Source of the DNA: Gloeophyllum trabeum ATCC 11539
Taxonomy: Eukaryota; Basidiomycota; Agaricomycetes; Gloeophyllales; Gloeophyllaceae
DNA length: 64,000 bases
Assembly (NCBI RefSeq): GCF_000344685.1
Contig: NW_006920422.1
Span: 208,477-272,476, forward strand
Reading direction: 5' to 3'
In this document: one piece after another, positions 22,901-35,360 of the stretch
How the letters are laid out: the number at the start of each line of letters is the position of its first letter
How positions within the stretch are numbered: the first letter of the stretch is position 1
Notes under the pieces: model-generated
Databases searched by the model: none
Seen by the model: the letters and a program-made list of their open reading frames with translations, nothing else
Told to the model about the DNA's origin: nothing
Position numbers and translations under genes: made by a program

Positions 22901-25627
22901 CACGGTAGATATGTTGAAGACTGATGAGGCCAATATCAGGTATGGATGGCTTAGGGAGGGATGGGGTTATCACCTAATTGGAGGGCGGTGCGCAGGGCCC
23001 AGCAGATTGGGCATATCAATCACTGGCAGTCAAGTCTGGGATCACGATTCGGTCATCTTATACGGATTCGCAGTCATCGACTCGGAAGTTCCGGGGTTGA
23101 CGTTCAGCCAGTGCTTCTATGTGCGTGGCCATACATCTTTTACCGGCATCTGACTCGATACTGATTTGCTAGCAGTTCTTCTGGCATGAACGTGATGACC
23201 ACAACTCCCGGCGCCCCGAGCCCGGCACGACTGCTGAACTTACGGTGCGCATCACACGATGACGAATCGGCATACTCCTGATCCTCGTCGCATCCTCAAA
23301 GATAAGATGTGGTAACCTGACCTTCAAGGTTCAGACGGGAGGGTCCAGCCAGGTATGATTGCCAACGAGGGAAACTCTAATAAACGCATATCCTTATCTT
23401 TTGGTATTAAAGCCTGGCCGATCCAGTTGCACTCTTGGTTTGTGAATTCTCATATTTCTTAGGGATCTGTCAGAGCCACCCTCGAGGTAAGTGATGATTA
23501 CCGTGTTTTGAGCACTTCACACCACTGGGTTAGTCACATGGAATATGGACGTCGCTACCCAAGCTCGTGGGTCTACGAATCTTCCTTTCCAGATTTACTG
23601 CGGCACGCCTATCCAGATGCGAAGGGGAGGGAACTCGCAGTTCGTAGGCAATTAACAAGGCAGTGTCTTATCGTGAGGCGCTACGGGGCCAATCACAAGA
23701 TTATATCATGCTGCGCTTCTCCTAGAACTCTCCGACCACCCCTCCCCGCCCGTTTTCTCGACTTATCTCCTCGGACATGACGGGGGAAAGCCATCAAACC
23801 TAGAGAAGTGAAGGTTACCTAATCTTCAACTACGTTGCGTGAAAACATCATGAAGAGAGTGCGTCTCGGTACGTGAGTAGACAGGAACCATTAATATCCC
23901 CGTGTCAATTTTTGATGAAGGCGTGGCACTGCGCCGGTCCTCGTTGTGTTCGAATAGAACAGTCAAGACTTCGATCAAGGAGCCGAAGTCAAGCATGATT
24001 CCCGTCGTGCCGAAGAAGGAACAGCCAGCAGTATTAAATCTTCGCAGGTGGCGAGAAGCTTTGCAGCAGCGCAACTTGCCACCATTTCGACCGGGGAGAC
24101 AACTTGCTGGTGAATAAACGGGGGGTCCTGATGATCAGCCCCACAGCAGCGGTGCAGTTCGCGTAGCTCAAGGCTGTCGTGCTCAGGTATACTGCGCCCC
24201 CGACGATTCCGAGGGGCCTCATTTCGGTCTTGATGAGATCCACAGAGGGCTGACAGGGTGCCTGCCAGTGTAAATACCTACGTAGAGACCTTAGGTTAAG
24301 CTTTGCAAAGGAAAACCTTGATGAACTGTAAGATACTAGGTCCTAAACAGAGTTCTGTGAATCGTGTGTCATGCATCATGGACTGCCCAGCAGGCTTCTT
24401 CAATCTTCCATGATCATGGATAGAAGATCTGTTCGAGAACCACCTTCGGCCCGGGAGCAATAGTCATTGCGTCTTCCGTCGTCCGAGTCGGAGCTGCGTG
24501 GGTTCGGGAACTTGAATGGGGGACATAGAATAGCATCCGTAATCTTCAGGCTGTCTTATGACCGTCTCTCAGCCTAGAGAAGGTAGACATGATTTGAGAA
24601 CTCTCTTACAGTACTACTAGTAGTACCGTGCAAGTACAAGCGCATCCAAGTCAAGGAGCAATGAACACTACCTCCGTTCAGCTTCTAGGCACGCTCGCTT
24701 TCGTTCCCGGTGGTCATGATAGCTTTTTGTGGTTCAGGCGTTCCGAAGTCGAGAGACTGGAACAAACCGGACGGCGGAACGCGACCTATACTAATAACTC
24801 GTAACGCAACGCGTCTGGATCACGCACGTGATATGTGATGTGACGTGACGCGGACCGACAAGAGTCGCCCAATGAATCTTTGACGTTCTCTCGCACATCT
24901 TTCCTTCTCTCCGTTCTCGGGCACTCGTAATGGTGACCGCTGTCGTGATGGCTAAGAGAAGGTTTCCCTGACTAGAGTACTTAGTGGGTACACCTGGAAC
25001 GGATACTCGTAGGGTCAGTGCACAGTGAATAGTTTGGTACCTTCCCTTTCCAATAATTGCATTCTCAGATGTGCTTCAGTGTAGTCGAGCATGGCTAGGG
25101 GCAGACATGTGCCCCCTTAGTGCGATGGATAGAACTCAGCTGACCAAACAATATCAGGCCTGCACCGTAGCCAGTCCTCTCCGGTGAGCTTTGCTGGAAA
25201 CTTATCAACGAAAGTGTCTTTGTCCCGATCCATTCCAGCGCCATCCGACGTGGAATAACGCGGGAAAAAAAACACAAGAGCCGGTTTTAGCCTAACTGCA
25301 ACCACCATCTCTCGAATCTCCTCTCAGTATACCGCCGGACAGCCCGGTACCATGCTGCGACATCCGTATTAGCTCTGAACCTGAACCCAGCGGATACAGA
25401 AGACGTTTGGCTACGTCGCCCTTGCCCATTGCGCAGTTGGATATCTCCACTGGCACCAGACAAGCTGGCCAGTACATATCCTGTAGGACGCACTGAGGTA
25501 GACTGGGCGCCTCTTTAATCGAAATTGACAAGCTTAGCTGGCACTACGCATGACCAGCCTGCAGCATTAGGAATCGGCTCTCCAGTCTGGCATACCGTCG
25601 GTCAAGTTAGCGCTTGAAGACCACAGC
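16949..25627. other. 8.7-kb gene desert
   Basis: No gene I can support on either strand. Frames are short and overlapping. A pyrimidine-rich AG acceptor-like run (TTTTTTTTCATTGTAG) sits near 21942-21957, but the frames around it match no family I know and cannot be joined convincingly. The left part may be the promoter and leader of the Ser/Pro-rich gene. Decayed, unrecognisable coding DNA or non-coding transcripts could be present. A 16-bp palindrome lies at 24611. Confidence 0.5.
24611..24626. repeat. Perfect 16-bp palindrome
   Basis: GTACTACTAGTAGTAC reads the same on both strands. It is in the desert about 1 kb before the broken F-box copy. It could be a binding site for a dimeric regulator or a chance event. 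Confidence 0.7.
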
Positions 25628-26482
25628 ATGCATACAGCAGTGGGTTTCCTGCGAGCTCCTGTGGGGAATCTGCCTTCTGAGGTGCTCGCGAAATTCCTGA
25701 TCCTTTGCATGCCCGACCAACTCTATATCTATCCAAATCCACGCGAGGCTCCTCTAGTCCTCCAGGTCTGTCTTTTCTGGAGGGAAACTGCGCTCTCTAC
25801 CGAGCAACTGTGGAGGTCCTTCACCCTGCACATTGCTCGAGGAGGCTACGTCCACTCCTCTAGCCATAAGCTCGCTCACGAGTGGCTTGCGCATTTTGGG
25901 GCTGGTCCGCTTCGGCTGAAGGTTAGGACGACGGGCGCACCGAGGGCGCCGAGTGGCCAGTACTCGCCGCTATCTCACAGCTTCGTATTCTCAGAGGAGC
26001 CATGCAGATACATATTTTCCGTTTACACCTTTCAATTGAAGATCTCAAGTTAGCGGAAGATGTAGCCACGCCATCCCCCCGCATGTCACGTCAGTTGTCT
26101 CGCCAGGCTTCGAAATCGCCACTTCTGGAGGGATCCTTCAGTATCCTATATATTTGATATACTAGAAGCTTACGGAGCTCATGCTTGATGATAACACTCG
26201 TGCAGATGATTGTCTGGACATCCTGTCGTGGTGCCCTAACCTAATGTCCAGCAGATTGCGCTTTGCTGGAGGTGACGCCTACGACTCACTCTCGCCTGAA
26301 AACCACAAGGTCCACATGCATGCTCTACGTCAGCTCCAGGTGTCGGTGTCGGTGTTGGTGTCGGTTTATACCTTATAGACCGCCTTCTCCGGACTCTCGT
26401 CCTCCCTTCTCTGCAAGAACTCGACCTCGATGCATGGATAGGATATGCTGCTCTCGATTGCGACGTTCACCCTATGAAGTAG
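25628..26482 (+). pseudogene. F-box gene broken by frameshifts
   Basis: The start reads as an intact F-box N-terminus (LPSEVLAKFLILCMPDQLYI, NPREAPLVLQ, STEQLWRSFTLH) close to the protein at 5030-6325. Around 26025-26045 a frameshift ends this frame at 26053: the +1 frame continues the expected EDLKLAEDVATPSPRMS, matching EELEELEGMAAPSLPLS of the intact copy. A further frame carries DDCLDILSWCPNLMS and HKVHMHALRQLQ (26181-26340), again matching it. A GGTGTC-type repeat then precedes a stop, and LRTLVLPSLQELDLD follows in another frame. Several breaks in sequence with clear homology throughout mean a decayed full-length copy rather than a spliced gene. Confidence 0.8.
26339..26366. repeat. GGTGTC hexanucleotide microsatellite inside F-box pseudogene
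   Basis: Four-plus imperfect GGTGTC units, giving a Val-Ser repeat in the local frame, placed exactly where the intact F-box protein has its DISLGCVDD segment. Repeat-length change here is a likely cause of one of the frameshifts. Confidence 0.75.
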
Positions 26483-26848
26483 GCCCAGATCCGGCCTTGC
26501 GCTCGTTGCTCGGGTGAAAGATAAGGTCCGGGCATGGTGATACGAACGCGCGCGGGGAGATGTCACGGAGAGCGAGCACGAATGATGGTGTACACTGGCA
26601 CTGGTAGTCGGATGCCTGACAGATCTCTGAGTTTTTCCGATACAAGACACTGGAGATGCTTCCGAGTCGGATCGAAACGACTCTGGCATTGAGTACCCTA
26701 CGCAGGCTGTTTACATTATGTGTACTAGCGCTCTGCTCATGACATAGGTGTCCCTGTCCCTGTCTATGCCGGATGTTGAATGCAGTTATCGATGCATATC
26801 GGTAGTGATACCGTGGATGATTCTCAATGACCGCCCCCCCCCGCCCCA

Positions 26849-27476
26849 NNNNNNNNNNNNNNNNNNNNNNNNNNNNNNNNNNNNNNNNNNNNNNNNNNNN
26901 NNNNNNNNNNNNNNNNNNNNNNNNNNNNNNNNNNNNNNNNNNNNNNNNNNNNNNNNNNNNNNNNNNNNNNNNNNNNNNNNNNNNNNNNNNNNNNNNNNNN
27001 NNNNNNNNNNNNNNNNNNNNNNNNNNNNNNNNNNNNNNNNNNNNNNNNNNNNNNNNNNNNNNNNNNNNNNNNNNNNNNNNNNNNNNNNNNNNNNNNNNNN
27101 NNNNNNNNNNNNNNNNNNNNNNNNNNNNNNNNNNNNNNNNNNNNNNNNNNNNNNNNNNNNNNNNNNNNNNNNNNNNNNNNNNNNNNNNNNNNNNNNNNNN
27201 NNNNNNNNNNNNNNNNNNNNNNNNNNNNNNNNNNNNNNNNNNNNNNNNNNNNNNNNNNNNNNNNNNNNNNNNNNNNNNNNNNNNNNNNNNNNNNNNNNNN
27301 NNNNNNNNNNNNNNNNNNNNNNNNNNNNNNNNNNNNNNNNNNNNNNNNNNNNNNNNNNNNNNNNNNNNNNNNNNNNNNNNNNNNNNNNNNNNNNNNNNNN
27401 NNNNNNNNNNNNNNNNNNNNNNNNNNNNNNNNNNNNNNNNNNNNNNNNNNNNNNNNNNNNNNNNNNNNNNNNNNNN
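26849..27476. other. Assembly gap (628 N) flanked by C runs
   Basis: Unknown bases run from 26849 to 27476. The left edge is a C-rich run and the right edge begins with eight C. The unknown block therefore probably hides a GC-rich or homopolymer stretch. From 27477 to 27947 I see only the 3' flank of the NUM1-like gene and no other gene. Confidence 0.9.
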
Positions 27477-27947
27477 CCCCCCCCGAGCCTTCTGAGGGCT
27501 TGCAGAATTTTCCAGGGGCAAATACTCCGTGCACTTGTCCTTCGGCATGAGATCCATCATGATATCTATACCTCGTACTGGCTGAGTTACGTCCAGATTC
27601 AACGAATGGGAATAGTGAGGGTCACCGCAACCACAGCCTTCCTTCATGCGCGCACACATCTATTGTGTACCTTCAGCCTACTGAGGGGAGCATTATCCGT
27701 TTCAACTTTCGGTCTTCATAACCGCAACACGCAGCAAAGTTAGAAATGAAAGAATGTCTTGATTTTGGCTTATACGGGCGTAATGGCACAAGATAGTTGC
27801 ATACAAGATGAAGAAACCGTGCATAGAAACGGGAATCATGAACAGGCGGTCATTAAGTCAAAGGAGTGTAGGTGGACTATGCAAAGATTAGATAGTAAAC
27901 GAACCGAAAATAAGCAACTGACACTGCAGATCCCAAAGAAACAAGTA

Positions 27948-30900
27948 TTACTGTTCATGGGTGGCAGTAGAAACGGGAATACTCGTCGAGGTCTTTGTGG
28001 ATCTCCGCGAGCCAAATCTAAGCTTCCCGTCTTCCCGTCCCCAAGTGAAGCGACCCTTCGTCTCTCTGGACTGTGAACTACTGCGGCGGGAACGGAATGA
28101 CCATGCAGGTGAAGCCGGCCGATTCACTTCCCCAGGGTTGACTTCCAGATGATTAGGTGGATGATCGTGGTGATGGTGGTGGTGGTGATGATCCTTGCCG
28201 CCTTTCCGACCTACAGTATGCCGGCCATCGCAGCATGCGCGGACGTTCTCCAACCCTTCGAAACCGCCATCTGACATGGTCTCGTCATGCAGCTCGAAGT
28301 CGAGTTCGTCATTGTCCTGCCCGAGAATGTGTTCGAATGACTTAGAAGGGCTCTGAGGTTCTTCGGAGGCTCCAGCCCAGCGCAGATACTCGGCTGCCGG
28401 TGTCCCTGCTCGTGGCCCGATGGACCCACGAGCTGAAAGTTGGGAGTGACTGCGCCTACCTCTCGGGGTATGGTTCCAAGAGTCACCGCTAGCTTCCGTC
28501 CTCCCACTCCGCACGCTCCGGCGACTCTGAGGGCTACCCAGGAGGGGATTTTGACGGTCACTGGCGGTTGCATCGGGCAAGTCGGTCTGAGCGGACATTG
28601 GACTCAGTGGAGCCGCGCCTCCGTTCCCCAGGTTAGCAGGGGACGCGACGCTCACAGTACTCGGCCGCGAGAGAAGATATTTCAAAGCCTAGAAAGCGAA
28701 ATGAATGAGATGTATGCGAAGCATGAAAGGAACAACGAACATTGAACCAGATATCGTGGCGTTCTTTAGTCGGTGCAGTAATCTTCATCTCTCGGGTCGG
28801 GGTAGACACGATCACGCTGTACTGGTAAAGTCCAGGAGGAAGGGGGTTGGGATCTAGGATGGACCGAACACCCTCGACATATGCTGAAGAAAAGAGCCAT
28901 TAAGTTCTGTGCTGGTACGTAATGAATGCATGCATGCATGCATGAGTGCATACTCACCGCTCTTTGCGCTTGACTCGGTGACATTCGAGGAGGTCGGGTC
29001 AGCAGAACTCCAATACAACGTCCTAGTATAAGGATGAACCCAGAAAAAACGACGATGTCTTCGTTCGCCGTATCCCTTTCCAATCGCACGCCGGGTATAT
29101 TTATACAAGAACTCGCCGATCATAGTCTGCGTGATGGCATGGATAACAGCGGGATCCGTAGAGCCGCCGCTGCGAATAGTCGTATCGGCTGCACCACTAC
29201 GTCCAGGGGTGATTGCTGCCGAGTGCCCTTGGGAACGGTCCATGAAGTGATCGGACGACATTGACGATCGCGCGGAGCCCATACTTCTCTCGGAGAGTAA
29301 TGATGTGGTGGACATTTCTCTTCTCCCGAAGGCTGCCAGAGCAGAGGGACTAGGCATCGAAGACTGTTGAGTATGGTTCACAGCATTAGCGGCAGACCTA
29401 GAGCTCGTGGTAGAGGGTCTCTGTCCAATAGCCTGTTGCGATGGCGGCAAACTTGAACCATGTGGACGGGGCCCGTAACTTCCTCTGCCAGGAATAGGGA
29501 GATTCGATCCGAAAGTGGGTGTGGTGGCACGCTGGATGAGCTCCGGCGGCGGTGGAGAGGTCGGTCGAGGGGGAGGTCCCTCTCGAGAAGACGTAGAACT
29601 CGCAGCTAATCTTCTCTCGGGTATGAAGGAAGGAGGAGGCATACTATTAGGTGGAGGAGGTGCACGGGGCGGTGGAGGCAGCATCATCATAGGCGGCCGA
29701 GATTTGTCCACAGCTGGTGAGCCAACTGCAGAAGGAGCTCTTGAACGGATTGGTTCCTGCTCTAAGGCAGCGGAAAGAGTGGACTCGATGGAGCGGCGCC
29801 TGTCAGACTGCGAAGTCCGGGGTCGAGGGATGTTCGCCTCACGAACAGGCGTACTAGGCGCTGGGGACGGTGAGACCGGCATAGTGGTGGTCAGAGGACC
29901 AGCAGAGGGCGGCGGGGAGATGAAATGGAACTGTTGGGAGGCTGTCTGGCCTACGCGATAAACGGTCGGAGGCGAGCCTGGTGCCTGCGTAGACGCAACA
30001 GCCGGTACGGGCCCAATGGGCGGCGTAGGAAGCGCGGCGGCTATCTGAGCGGGAGTCAAAGAGGCAGTAGGAGCAACAGGCAAAGCAGCGGGTACTGGAG
30101 CCGGGGGCACCCACTCGTCCGTCTGTATCGATATTTCCTTCATCTCTGGTTTCGGCGGTTCAGGCGCCTCGGCGAACACCCCAACAGACTCATACGACAC
30201 AGCAGGGGCTGGTGGTAACTGCTGTGTGGAAGAAGCAGCAGTCGTCAGGTCCTGGCGACTGGCCAGCCGGGAAGCCTTAATGCTCTCCAGATCATCCTCG
30301 TCAGTGTCCGGATAATCATTGTCCGTCACGGTGTAGATCGAGTGGAAGTCCTCGTTCGTCTGGCTCGGGGTCGTCAACGAGACACTCTGCCTAGCATCTT
30401 CGTACATATCGGCATCCGTGTCGGTCTCAATACCGGTCTCAGTCGCTGCGTCGTCTTCATCTTGGGTCTGTGACGTGATAATCTTGGACAACGCCTGACC
30501 ACGGATGGTGGAATCGCCACTCAATTCCTGCGAGAACTGCGAGAGATTGGCCTTGGTGATCGTAGCGCGTCGATCGACGGCGGCCGGCCGTTCTGTCGAA
30601 ACAGATTCGGTTTGTGTAATTCCATTCGCAGAGGCGGGGGAGCGAGGCGGAGGAGTCTGTGAATCAGCGTCGACAGTTTGGACAGAGGCCTGCACTTCCG
30701 CTTGAACAAGAGCTGGACGGGATGGAGTGGGCTCATCGGCCTGAGTACCAGCAGATACGAGCACTGGCGCAGTGTCATGCTGCATACCCGTCTCTGTACG
30801 TTCTGCCATGGGCTCAGGCTCTGTCTGAGCGGCAAATTCGCTTCTCTCAATCACAGGAGCAGGTTCAGGCACTGGCGTTGGTTCGGGATCAACCTGGATG

Positions 30901-33073
30901 GCCACTTCCGCCACGACCGGTTTCGGTTCAGGCGCAGGAGGCTCAGAAACCGGTTCAGGAACTGGCTCTGGTACTTCGTCTGTCTGGACACCAAACTCGA
31001 CAGTCTCCACCTTCGCTTCCAGTAGGAGACCATTGTCAGAGATGGCGGGAGCAAGGCCGAGCTCGGCCGCCAACGCCTCGGGTTGTCCTACAAGTGAGGG
31101 TGGCCTGGCTTCTTTGTACGCAGCACCCGCCGTCCGACGCCCGATGGTCCCACCCCGCGACCGAGGGACAACAGACTGCCGAAGCGGACTCGACTGCGTG
31201 GGCAAAGACCCAGCTGAAGAGGAGCGACGGAGAATGTTGGCGAAGGCAGGGTCCATCCCGTCCACGCTGGCACGGTTGGACGGAGACGGCGATGTGGGCT
31301 CTTGAATAGGACTAGCCTCCTCGTCGGAATCTTCCTCGTCGCGCTGGAACTTGGCGGGAATGGGCGGTACCGGTGGTGGAGAGGGAAGGTCATCCACATA
31401 CTCCTCTTCATCCTCGACGTCGGACGAGGGGTTCTTCGCAGCCATGCCCAGTCGCTGAGCGAGTGTGAGCCCGCCTCTCCCTCTGCCCCGACCTCTGGCA
31501 GCGCGGTAAGGCGTAGACCGTCTGGGCTTCGAAACACTGCGTGCGTCCTCAGTGACAATCTCTTCACCTAATTCATCTTCCTGTACGGTCTGACCGGAAG
31601 ACTCCAGTCTTCTTCTGTACTCCATCCTCATCTCTTTCTCCCTTTGCAACGTACTCTTCAGGGTATTAATCTGCCTCTGTGCATGTGCGAACCTCTGCTG
31701 CAGGGCCTCCATCTCATTAGAAGGATGGTTAGGAGATAAGAACGGCCGAGAAGGCGACGGATCGGGTGACGCCTCGTCGAAATCGCCCAAGCCCTCTGGA
31801 AACAGGCCCGAGTTATCGAATTTCTTCTGGTTCCTCGTGGACGCTCCTCCAGTCGTACCAAAGACGTCGTCCTCACCGTTGACACTGGGAGTGACGAGGA
31901 GGCTCTTGTCGACGCCGTTTGGAGTCACGGGAGAGCCGAACCTTGGCAATCGCCTGGCAGCGCGAGCAGCCTCAGTCTTCATATTCTCAATCGTCTGCTG
32001 CAAGTCCGCCTTCTCGCGCTGGAGACCCGCGGCGTGCTTGCGGGCATGGGCAACGTCGGTCTCGTGCTTGGCCTTGAGCTCATCGTAGGCGACCTTCTGG
32101 CGTTCAGCCTCGTTCTTGTGTTGCTCGGCTGCATCACGCGACTGGTTTAGCTGCTTGGTTAGACGCTTGTGCTCGCCCTCCAGTCGCTGGACATTGCCCT
32201 GGCTTTCATTGAGCTGAACCCTGATCTCTTGCAAGGTGACCTCGAGGTTCCAGTTCTCCTCCTTGTACTTCTCTAGAGCGGAAGTTAGATCAATGATAAA
32301 CTACGTACACCGTGGCCGCACCTGCGCTTTGCTCCTGTTGCCGTAAAGCGGTGCGGAGATTCTCGACCGTCCTCTCCAGGTCATCCTTCTCCTCTTTCAT
32401 GTCCTGGATCGCCTTGTCACGCTCCGCAAGCAGACTCTGCAGGCGGCGGACCTCAGTCAAGAGTCCACTGCCGATTTCGAAAGCGAATTCTGGTCGAGAT
32501 GAGCCTTGAATTATTACGAAGCAGTGAGATACACATACCTACGTCATCCTGGCGGTGAGCTGCATTCCGCGCTCTCCTCGACTGAGCCGCCGATGTCCCG
32601 ACAGATGTGGCAGACTTATCGGGCTCTTCCCGCGGCAGCTCCGCAGCCTGCAGAGGGGGCGACGGATGAGCAGTACCATTAACCAAACGCTACACCCGTG
32701 TGAGGCTAGATAGAACAAAGAGATAAGAATTCGATCGCACCTGACTCCCGAACGCGCTCGAGATCTGCGAGTTCTCCTCGTCCCAGGCCTTGATCGTCTC
32801 CGCAAGCTCACGATACCTCTCCCGCATGTCCGCATCGAGATCCTCGTCCTCCCCTCGATCAGTCTCCATCTCTTGCAGCAGCCTGACTTTCTCCTCGAGC
32901 TCCAGCTGCTGCGCAAGGACGCGCTGCCCGAGCGTGCCCGCCTGTTGAAGTTGCTTTTCCTTGAGATCCAGAAGGCTTTGAAGATGGAGACGCATGTCTG
33001 CAGGGGATGAGAGACTGAGCGGTGCTGAGGGGTCTTGAATGGCGGCGCTGCCGCCGTCAGAGAGACTGGCCAT
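27948..33073 (-). CDS. NUM1: NUM1/Mcp5-type cortical anchor with PH domain, ~1621 aa
   Basis: Six minus-strand exons (33073-32741, 32689-32539, 32504-32322, 32272-28958, 28883-28741, 28688-27948) join in phase to 1621 codons. The N-terminal ~450 residues are coiled coil (QQLELEEKVRLLQEMETD, LLAERDKAIQDMKEEKDDLE). A long disordered Ser/Pro/Glu-rich middle follows, with runs such as PVPEPVPEPVSEPPAPEP. Residues ~1270-1385 form a Mcp5-type PH domain: MIGEFLYKYTRRAIGKG, RHRRFFWVHPYTRTLYW, ITAPTKERHDIWFNALKYLL. A 250-residue tail contains a run of eight His. In yeasts this family binds phosphoinositides at the cell cortex and anchors dynein and mitochondria; in hyphae it positions nuclei. That role is by family. 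The start ATG is the first in the exon 1 frame. Confidence 0.85.
28167..28190 (-). repeat. CAC/CAT tract coding eight histidines
   Basis: A trinucleotide-like tract in the last exon of the NUM1-like gene encodes HHHHHHHH followed by DH. Both CAC and CAT codons are used, so it is not a pure microsatellite. Confidence 0.85.
28926..28944. repeat. Self-complementary (TGCA)n microsatellite in a NUM1 intron
   Basis: ATGCATGCATGCATGCATG sits in the intron between the exons ending at 28958 and starting at 28883, a few bases from the GTGAGT donor. Each unit is palindromic, so the run can fold on itself in the pre-mRNA. Confidence 0.85.
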
Positions 33074-33551
33074 GCTTGCGCAATGCGCAGAGCGTGCAGA
33101 TGCAGCACGCTGCAAACTTGTTGATTGTCCTAACACGAACCGCGTCTGTTTGGCCCAATCAATCTTTATTTGGCAATGGAATCGAAGCAACGGTCGCCTA
33201 GACCCCTGCCAGCCGATTCAGAGCTTTGGCAAGGGCTCCGGGAGTCGTCTGCGACGACGACGAAGGAAGGAATAATGTGGGTGTGGTTGTGGCGACCAAG
33301 GCGGAGACAACAGTCCTCGTCGAACCACGCGGCGTACGCGCCCAAGACGCGTTTCCGGCTGACTAAGCCCTTGCCCCGAGACTCGGAGCGGAGAGCGATT
33401 CAGTTTCCAGTCTTTCGACTGCACAAGAAATTCTAATGCCATTAGGAAAGGAGACATGGAAGCAGCGATATGAAACCAGGGGTATTCTACATCAAGTATA
33501 CAAAGCCAGGCCGTGCCAACTCTCGGTCGGAAATACAATAATCAATAACGC

Positions 33552-34940
33552 TTAAAGTAGATGGTGGTTCCCCGATGACAAGGAGCATTCAAGACATTGC
33601 CAGGCACCTTCGGGGGCGATACTCAGACCGACACAGGCGAGGTGAAACTGACGTCAGGCAAAGACCATTCAGTGGCGTTCTCGGAGAGAAATCGAATTTA
33701 CTCACCCATTCCTGACGGCACCCCGGGGCGTCACAAGCGATCATCTGCGATAAGTCGATGAATGAGGAAGCAAGGGAATAGTATTGGCGAACGTACCTCG
33801 CCGTAAGCCAGCTGGTCGCAAACGCAGTAACGCCTCAGGTCTACCATGGGTGGGACAGGTGGTTCATTTGCAGTGGTGTCAGCAACATGCGTGGATACTA
33901 CTGATGGGTCCGAAGCAGAGGAAACAAGTGGTTCTGGGTTGTCCGTTACCATAGACGTCTGTGCAGCTGCTTGGCCTGCCATTCTCTCGGCCAGCATAGC
34001 TCGTAGTTCCGTGAGGCTGAGCCGAGGCCGAGAACTCGTAGTACTCCGAACAGAAGTGACAGATTCCGCCCTCTCGACCTTGACAGGCACAGAATTTCTT
34101 GAGTTATGTGGCGGGAGGGAGCTGCTTGGCCTCGGGGACGCAGCTGGCGGGACAGATGACGCTCGCGATGTATGAACCTCGGCGAGGGCGGACTGGAATT
34201 CGCTATCCTGCTGTTTAGCCACCTTCAGCTTTAGTCGGAGTGGTCCAGATCCTGTAGAGGCCATCAGTAAGAATGACATGACGCAGGAGACACTCGACCT
34301 GACCACGTGTATCCACAACGGCTGTCTCGTCCGACTCGGGTGAAGCACTATTTGTAAGAGTAGCAATATCCGCTTGTAGAGCAGAGATTTTTTGGTTAAG
34401 CCTTCCTATATCGGACTCCATAGTATTTTTCAGTGCATCACGCTCCTTCCGCAGAGCATGGAGGTCACGCTGGCTCCGCTCGTAGCGAGTCAAGAGCTCA
34501 GGGAGCACCACAGTAAGGTCAGGCAAGCTGGTGGAATTGACACTTTCAGATGAAGTGCTTGTATGTTCAAGCAGGTCTCTGCCGGCCGGAGAATCTTCAA
34601 AAAGAGAGAAATGAGAATGCAAGAGGTCAAGTTACTACAAGTGCCACTCACCGCGAATGATGTTATGGAGATGCTGATACATATCCCGAAACCAATTCAC
34701 TTCATTCTGAGCTCGCTGGAGCGCAGTGTGCCTCGTCTTCACAGCCATATCTGAAGCACGACGAAAGTCTGCGAACCGACGATCGAGTTCCGCATACTCC
34801 CTCCGAGCTTCTTCAAGCGCTTTGGCTTTCTCCCTCTCTATAACCTCAGCGAGGAGGTCCGCACCTTGTTGAATGGACGTGGAACTGCGTTTCTTGCCTC
34901 GCGAGTCAGAAGGGACGGATGGATTAGAGTTTGCGGCCAT
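33552..34940 (-). CDS. ING-type PHD-finger protein with N-terminal coiled coil, 389 aa (PHD paralog 1)
   Basis: Exons 34940-34652, 34594-34304, 34251-33797, 33744-33706 and 33647-33552 join in phase to 389 codons; the second intron's donor (GTCAGG) is the weakest call. The N-terminal half is helical coiled coil (EARREYAELDRRFADFRRAS). The C-terminus is a complete C4HC3 PHD finger: RYCVCDQLAYGE (Cys336, Cys338), MIACDAPGCRQEW (Cys349, Cys354), FHLACVGLSIAPEG (His360, Cys363), WQCLEC (Cys376, Cys379). The Tyr before the first Cys and the Trp before FH match the aromatic cage with which ING fingers read histone H3K4me3, so a nuclear chromatin role is inferred. A 39-nt exon encodes the second Cys pair. 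Two paralogs lie at 36470-37996 and 44739-46468. Confidence 0.8.
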
Positions 34941-35360
34941 GGCTCCGCGTAAATGCCCTGAGTCGTGGGTTCAGAACATCCTGCTGTCGTCAGTCGACGT
35001 TTCAACCTCGATTCCCGAGGGCCAAAAGGTCGACAAAGTCAATCATGAAGGCGTGAGGCAAACACAGGAATCAACTTGAAGAGTCCGCGGCGCCAGCGCT
35101 GATCGAACTTGAAAGAGGAATCTGAGATGCTCCACACGTGGCTTCGATCGCGAGTCGCGCTCGTATAACTTCAAGCAAGTGCGAGTTAATATTATAAGGC
35201 GGTAGGGCCGTGCGAGCGGCAGAGCCCGCTACCGTAGACATAGATAAGATTTGGTAGCAAGCTGAAAACTTGACATCCTGAGCAGCATCATATACTAATA
35301 TATTTATTTTGCGAAAGCAGTTGTGTTCCAGCCATGATTTCCGACTGAGCATTCACCTCA

